64,000 nucleotides of DNA, taken from the NCBI GenBank assembly GCA_002722705.1, contig PBMP01000041.1, positions 1-64,000 on the forward strand, read 5' to 3'. A model generated the notes under the pieces. The model was not told the origin of the DNA. It made no database searches and worked only from the letters and a program-made list of their open reading frames with translations. A program made the position numbers and the translations under genes. Each line of letters starts with the position of its first letter. Position 1 is the first letter of the stretch. The DNA is from Pseudobdellovibrionaceae bacterium. Its GTDB lineage: Bacteria > Bdellovibrionota > UBA1018 > UBA6935. Of the stretch, positions 61,779 through 64,000 are shown one piece after another.

Positions 61779-62537
61779 ATGAAAAAAGTTGTATTTTTAG
61801 TATTATCGGTTTTAGTCGCATTTCAGACTCACGCTGGGTTGGTGACTAATCAGGTGTTGAATCGCGTAATGGAGGCAAACGCAAATGGAGAAACCCCTGT
61901 GGTTATTCTGGATCTTGATGACACGCTATTTGACTCAAGAACCCGGAAGGCAATTATTTTCCGAGAATATGCATTTTACCTACTTAACGAGGACCGGGAT
62001 GAATCGATCGCGTTTAAAATTTTCAGTCTCCCGCTGAATCAATACCACTACGGGGTAAGTGAGACGCTACATTCTGCGGGAATCCGAACGAGTGATATAC
62101 ACGAGGAAATTAATAATTTCTGGAAGGAGCGATTTTTTACCAACGAATATGCTGCTCTCGATCTGGAAATACCAGGAGCTGCAGATTTTGTGCAGACCTT
62201 AAAAAGTTACGGAGCTAAAATCGTCTATTTAACCGGAAGAGACACCCCCGGAATGCGCAAAGGAACCCTGAAGTCTCTGGAGCGAAGAGGGTTTCCCTCC
62301 GATATCCTCATCACAAAGCCGACTTTCGAAATGGATGACACTCAGTTTAAGAAAGAAGCGTTCGAAGAAATAAAAAAAATGGGGGAGATAGTAGCCGTAT
62401 TCGAAAATGAACCACGAAACCTAAATGCAATGATAGAGGCTTTTCCAAGGGCTCAGGCTGTTTTTTTGGACACACTTCACTCGGATAAGCCCGATCTTCC
62501 AAGCGAAAGTGCGGATCATATTTCAGACTACCTATAA
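61779..62537 (+). CDS. Exported HAD-superfamily acid phosphatase-like protein
   Basis: 252 residues with signal peptide (MKKVVFLVLSVLVAFQTHA). The HAD motif I LDLDDTLFDS (DxDDT), motif II YLTGRDT and Lys in KKEAFEE are present; the fourth motif is FENEPRN, lacking the usual DD/GD pair but with two acidic residues. It resembles class B/C-type periplasmic acid phosphatases. A good GGAG ribosome site lies before the ATG. Ends overlap the fragment at 62.5 kb by 10 bases. Confidence 0.85.
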   Translation: MKKVVFLVLSVLVAFQTHAGLVTNQVLNRVMEANANGETPVVILDLDDTLFDSRTRKAIIFREYAFYLLNEDRDESIAFKIFSLPLNQYHYGVSETLHSAGIRTSDIHEEINNFWKERFFTNEYAALDLEIPGAADFVQTLKSYGAKIVYLTGRDTPGMRKGTLKSLERRGFPSDILITKPTFEMDDTQFKKEAFEEIKKMGEIVAVFENEPRNLNAMIEAFPRAQAVFLDTLHSDKPDLPSESADHISDYL

Positions 62538-63046
62538 CCGAAACCCATCATACAGCACACTCGCCCCCGGACGGCAAGACATTGCTTCTGGGGGCTTTTT
62601 TTATTTGAAGATACAAAATAGCCTACTCGAGTACAGTTCCATCTTCTAGTTGTTGAAATGTTGGCACTAGGAATGTCGTAAATTGAAAGTCCTTTTAACT
62701 CGAAATGGTCAAGGAACCGATCATTCTCAGGATCCTCAACTACATTTTCGATTATTGAAAAAGGGACGATGAATCGATTGATCCTTTCAAGCAAGTCATC
62801 ACCAATGGAGACATTTGAGTGAATAATATCTGGATCCGCAATCTCCAATAATGCCCACCAATCGTCCTCGATTTGAGTCCCATTACATGGAATAATTGGG
62901 AAATAAGAACCACCCCATTTATTGCAACTCCAAACTATGATCTCGTTAATTTGTTTGTCCGTTGCACAACTTGGATCAACTAAGAATGCCACCCTAAGGG
63001 GTCTAGCATTTGCCTTTAGAGCTCTGGACTCAGATTTATTCATCAA
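62528..63046 (-). pseudogene. Truncated N-terminal fragment of a larger gene
   Basis: 172-codon frame. The first 130 residues look like a globular N-terminus (RVAFLVDPSCATDKQINEII, KWGGSYFPIIPC, DDWWALLEIADPDIIHS, INRFIVPFSIIE). After about residue 132 the sequence (TTRRWNCTRVGYFV...) becomes random, running through the HAD terminator and into its 3' end. So this appears to be a gene cut off at about 62.65 kb. I do not recognise the family. The remaining part is not in the window. Confidence 0.5.
62563..62602 (+). terminator. Strong terminator after the HAD gene
   Basis: GCCCCCGGA / TCTGGGGGC stem, with an inner GCAA/TTGC hairpin, followed by T7. It follows the HAD stop by 25 bases. Confidence 0.85.
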
Positions 63047-63187
63047 TCACCTTGCTCATTATCAAAATTTCTGTGCAAATCTGCCATAACTTTATATTAG
63101 TTACATAAACTTTTGAACGAAGAATATGGCTATCAAATGGAAATCTAAAAAGAGACTAAATCCCGATATTATCCTTAACTTAGAATC

Positions 63188-63510
63188 TTGAGGTCACAAT
63201 TTGTGGCCTCAAGTTCGGCTTGGGGTGGCAGAAGAACACTTCCGCTAGCCTTTCCGAACAAGGCGTAGCTATGCTAAGTTCTGTTCTGAATAGTAAGAGA
63301 GCGATTGAAGTTAATATTCAGATAGTGCGAGCTTTCGTTGTACTCCGTGAAGTCTTGAAATCGGACTCTTCACTCGAAAATAAGATCAAAGCGCTTGAGC
63401 GAAAATATAATGGTCAGTTCAAAATGGTCTTTGAAGCCATCCATGAAATCATGTCTACTCACTCCGTACCAAGAAAGAGAATTATAGGACTCGGAGACGA
63501 AAACGTTTAA
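63188..63510 (+). pseudogene. Frameshifted C-terminal remnant of an ORF6N-domain protein
   Basis: From 63188 the frame LRSQFVASSSAWGGRRTLPL matches the end of the ORF6N domain (LRSQFVTSxxxxGGRRxLPxAF). It loses phase at GCCTTTCCGAA, and the frame continuing from 63262 (SEQGVAMLSSVLNSKRAIEV, then NIQIVRAFVVLREVL and RKYNGQFKMVFEAI) is the family's C-terminal half. One extra T in the TTT run would restore it. The N-terminal half of the domain is missing. ORF6N proteins occur in phages and mobile islands. Confidence 0.65.
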
Positions 63511-63605
63511 ACCTTAATTTCGATTCGATTTCCGTATTTAAAAACTATAAAAAGCCGTGAACTATTTGTCACAAAGAACCAAGAACTACTCCAAGGAAGG
63601 ACCCT

Positions 63606-63830
63606 ATGAAACTCGTCGACCAACTATTAGTTGCCATGGGTAAAGATTTATCACTCATTAAGGAACTTGCAAAAATTCCAGCTGAAATTAAAGTGAAGAA
63701 CGTTACCAAAGCTAATCTTCTCAGTTTCTACGACACGACTCGTAATTTATTGGACAAAAAACCCAAGAATAAATCTCAAATCAAAAAACTCAAAGACGAG
63801 ATTGAGGTCTTATTGAAAAAAGACTCATAA
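63606..63830 (+). CDS. Small Lys-rich helical protein, unknown
   Basis: 74 residues (MKLVDQLLVAMGKDLSLIKE..., ending IEVLLKKDS), wholly predicted helical, Lys-rich. AAGGAAGGA precedes the ATG at 6 bases, a strong ribosome site, so the ORF is likely real. No family recognised. It lies between the ORF6N remnant and a new gene with normal codon use. Confidence 0.55.
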   Translation: MKLVDQLLVAMGKDLSLIKELAKIPAEIKVKNVTKANLLSFYDTTRNLLDKKPKNKSQIKKLKDEIEVLLKKDS

Positions 63831-63878
63831 ACCTACATCTCTGATGACAAGCATTGTTACTTTTAATAGCATTTCAGT

Positions 63879-64000
63879 ATGAAATATTTACTTCTGTTAT
63901 CCATATTGCTTTCAGTTTCAACCCTTGCCCAAGATAAAACCTATTTTGATAGGTTGAATCTTTTGAGAAGTGAAATTTCTGATGGAGCAAAAGAAAATTT
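63879..64000 (+). CDS. Start of an exported protein gene, cut by the window edge
   Basis: The ATG at 63879 begins MKYLLLLSILLSVSTLAQDK, a signal peptide; 40 codons are visible and the frame is open at the right edge. Family unknown. Confidence 0.5.
   Translation, partial: MKYLLLLSILLSVSTLAQDKTYFDRLNLLRSEISDGAKEN

Noticed and set aside
1-64000. CRISPR array, tRNA or rRNA genes
   Set aside because: No regularly spaced repeats, no cloverleaf with CCA-type ends and no rRNA-like stretch noticed on reading; a tRNAscan/Infernal run was not possible.

Overview
The window is AT-rich (roughly 38-40% GC by eye), densely packed Gram-negative bacterial chromosome. Outer-membrane barrel proteins, lipoproteins, an Mla-type ABC cluster, a CcoN-CcoO fused cbb3 oxidase and a ferrochelatase with an internal cysteine cluster fit the Bdellovibrionota/Oligoflexia or myxobacteria-like deltaproteobacterial side of the tree best. 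That placement is inferred from gene content, not shown by a marker gene. No rRNA, tRNA or CRISPR was seen.

Layout. 1-5.3 kb: a partial EpmA-like gene, a Nudix hydrolase, a methyltransferase, a lipoprotein and a porin-like outer-membrane protein with a long structured leader. 5.4-9.6 kb: ftsK and a CCA-adding enzyme. 9.6-19.5 kb: an apparent oxygen-response and respiration block. A FixL-like PAS histidine kinase overlaps a gene for a receiver fused to a CRP/FNR-type regulator. Two TGAT-N4-ATCA palindromes follow, in front of a universal stress protein gene and a CBS-domain gene. Then come a 32-residue CPxC microprotein, ccoI, ccoS, a fused ccoNO, ccoQ, a short mono-haem ccoP and ccoG. 19.5-36.5 kb: housekeeping genes (NFACT-R protein, uvrB, pepA, hemH, aspS, glpD, MATE, MlaD) with secreted proteins and an RCC1-repeat lipoprotein. 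36.7-42 kb: a TolC/RND/TetR efflux operon with a palindrome at its head. 42.2-46.9 kb: a tight tmk-holB-ABC-ABC-MlaE-MlaE operon. 47-49.2 kb: a GYF-domain membrane protein and a barrel protein. 49.3-50.7 kb: an intact IS with 31-bp inverted ends. 51-56 kb: a degenerate HD-GYP protein, a dual-specificity phosphatase, an M24 peptidase, an acetyltransferase and a signal-peptide-bearing glycosyltransferase.

From about 56.2 kb to 63.6 kb the texture changes: higher GC, more intergenic space, broken or frameshifted genes, two paralogous exported Lcl-like proteins, a LysR/HAD divergent pair, and remnants including the C-terminal part of an ORF6N phage-type protein. This looks like a decaying accessory region. 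Coding looks normal again in the last 400 bases.

The most interesting unit is the 9.6-19.5 kb block. Sensor, a fused 'FixJ-FixK' regulator, matching FNR-like sites and the cbb3 maturation/structural genes sit together, which suggests a shortened FixLJ-FixK oxygen cascade. This is inference from sequence and arrangement and has not been tested.
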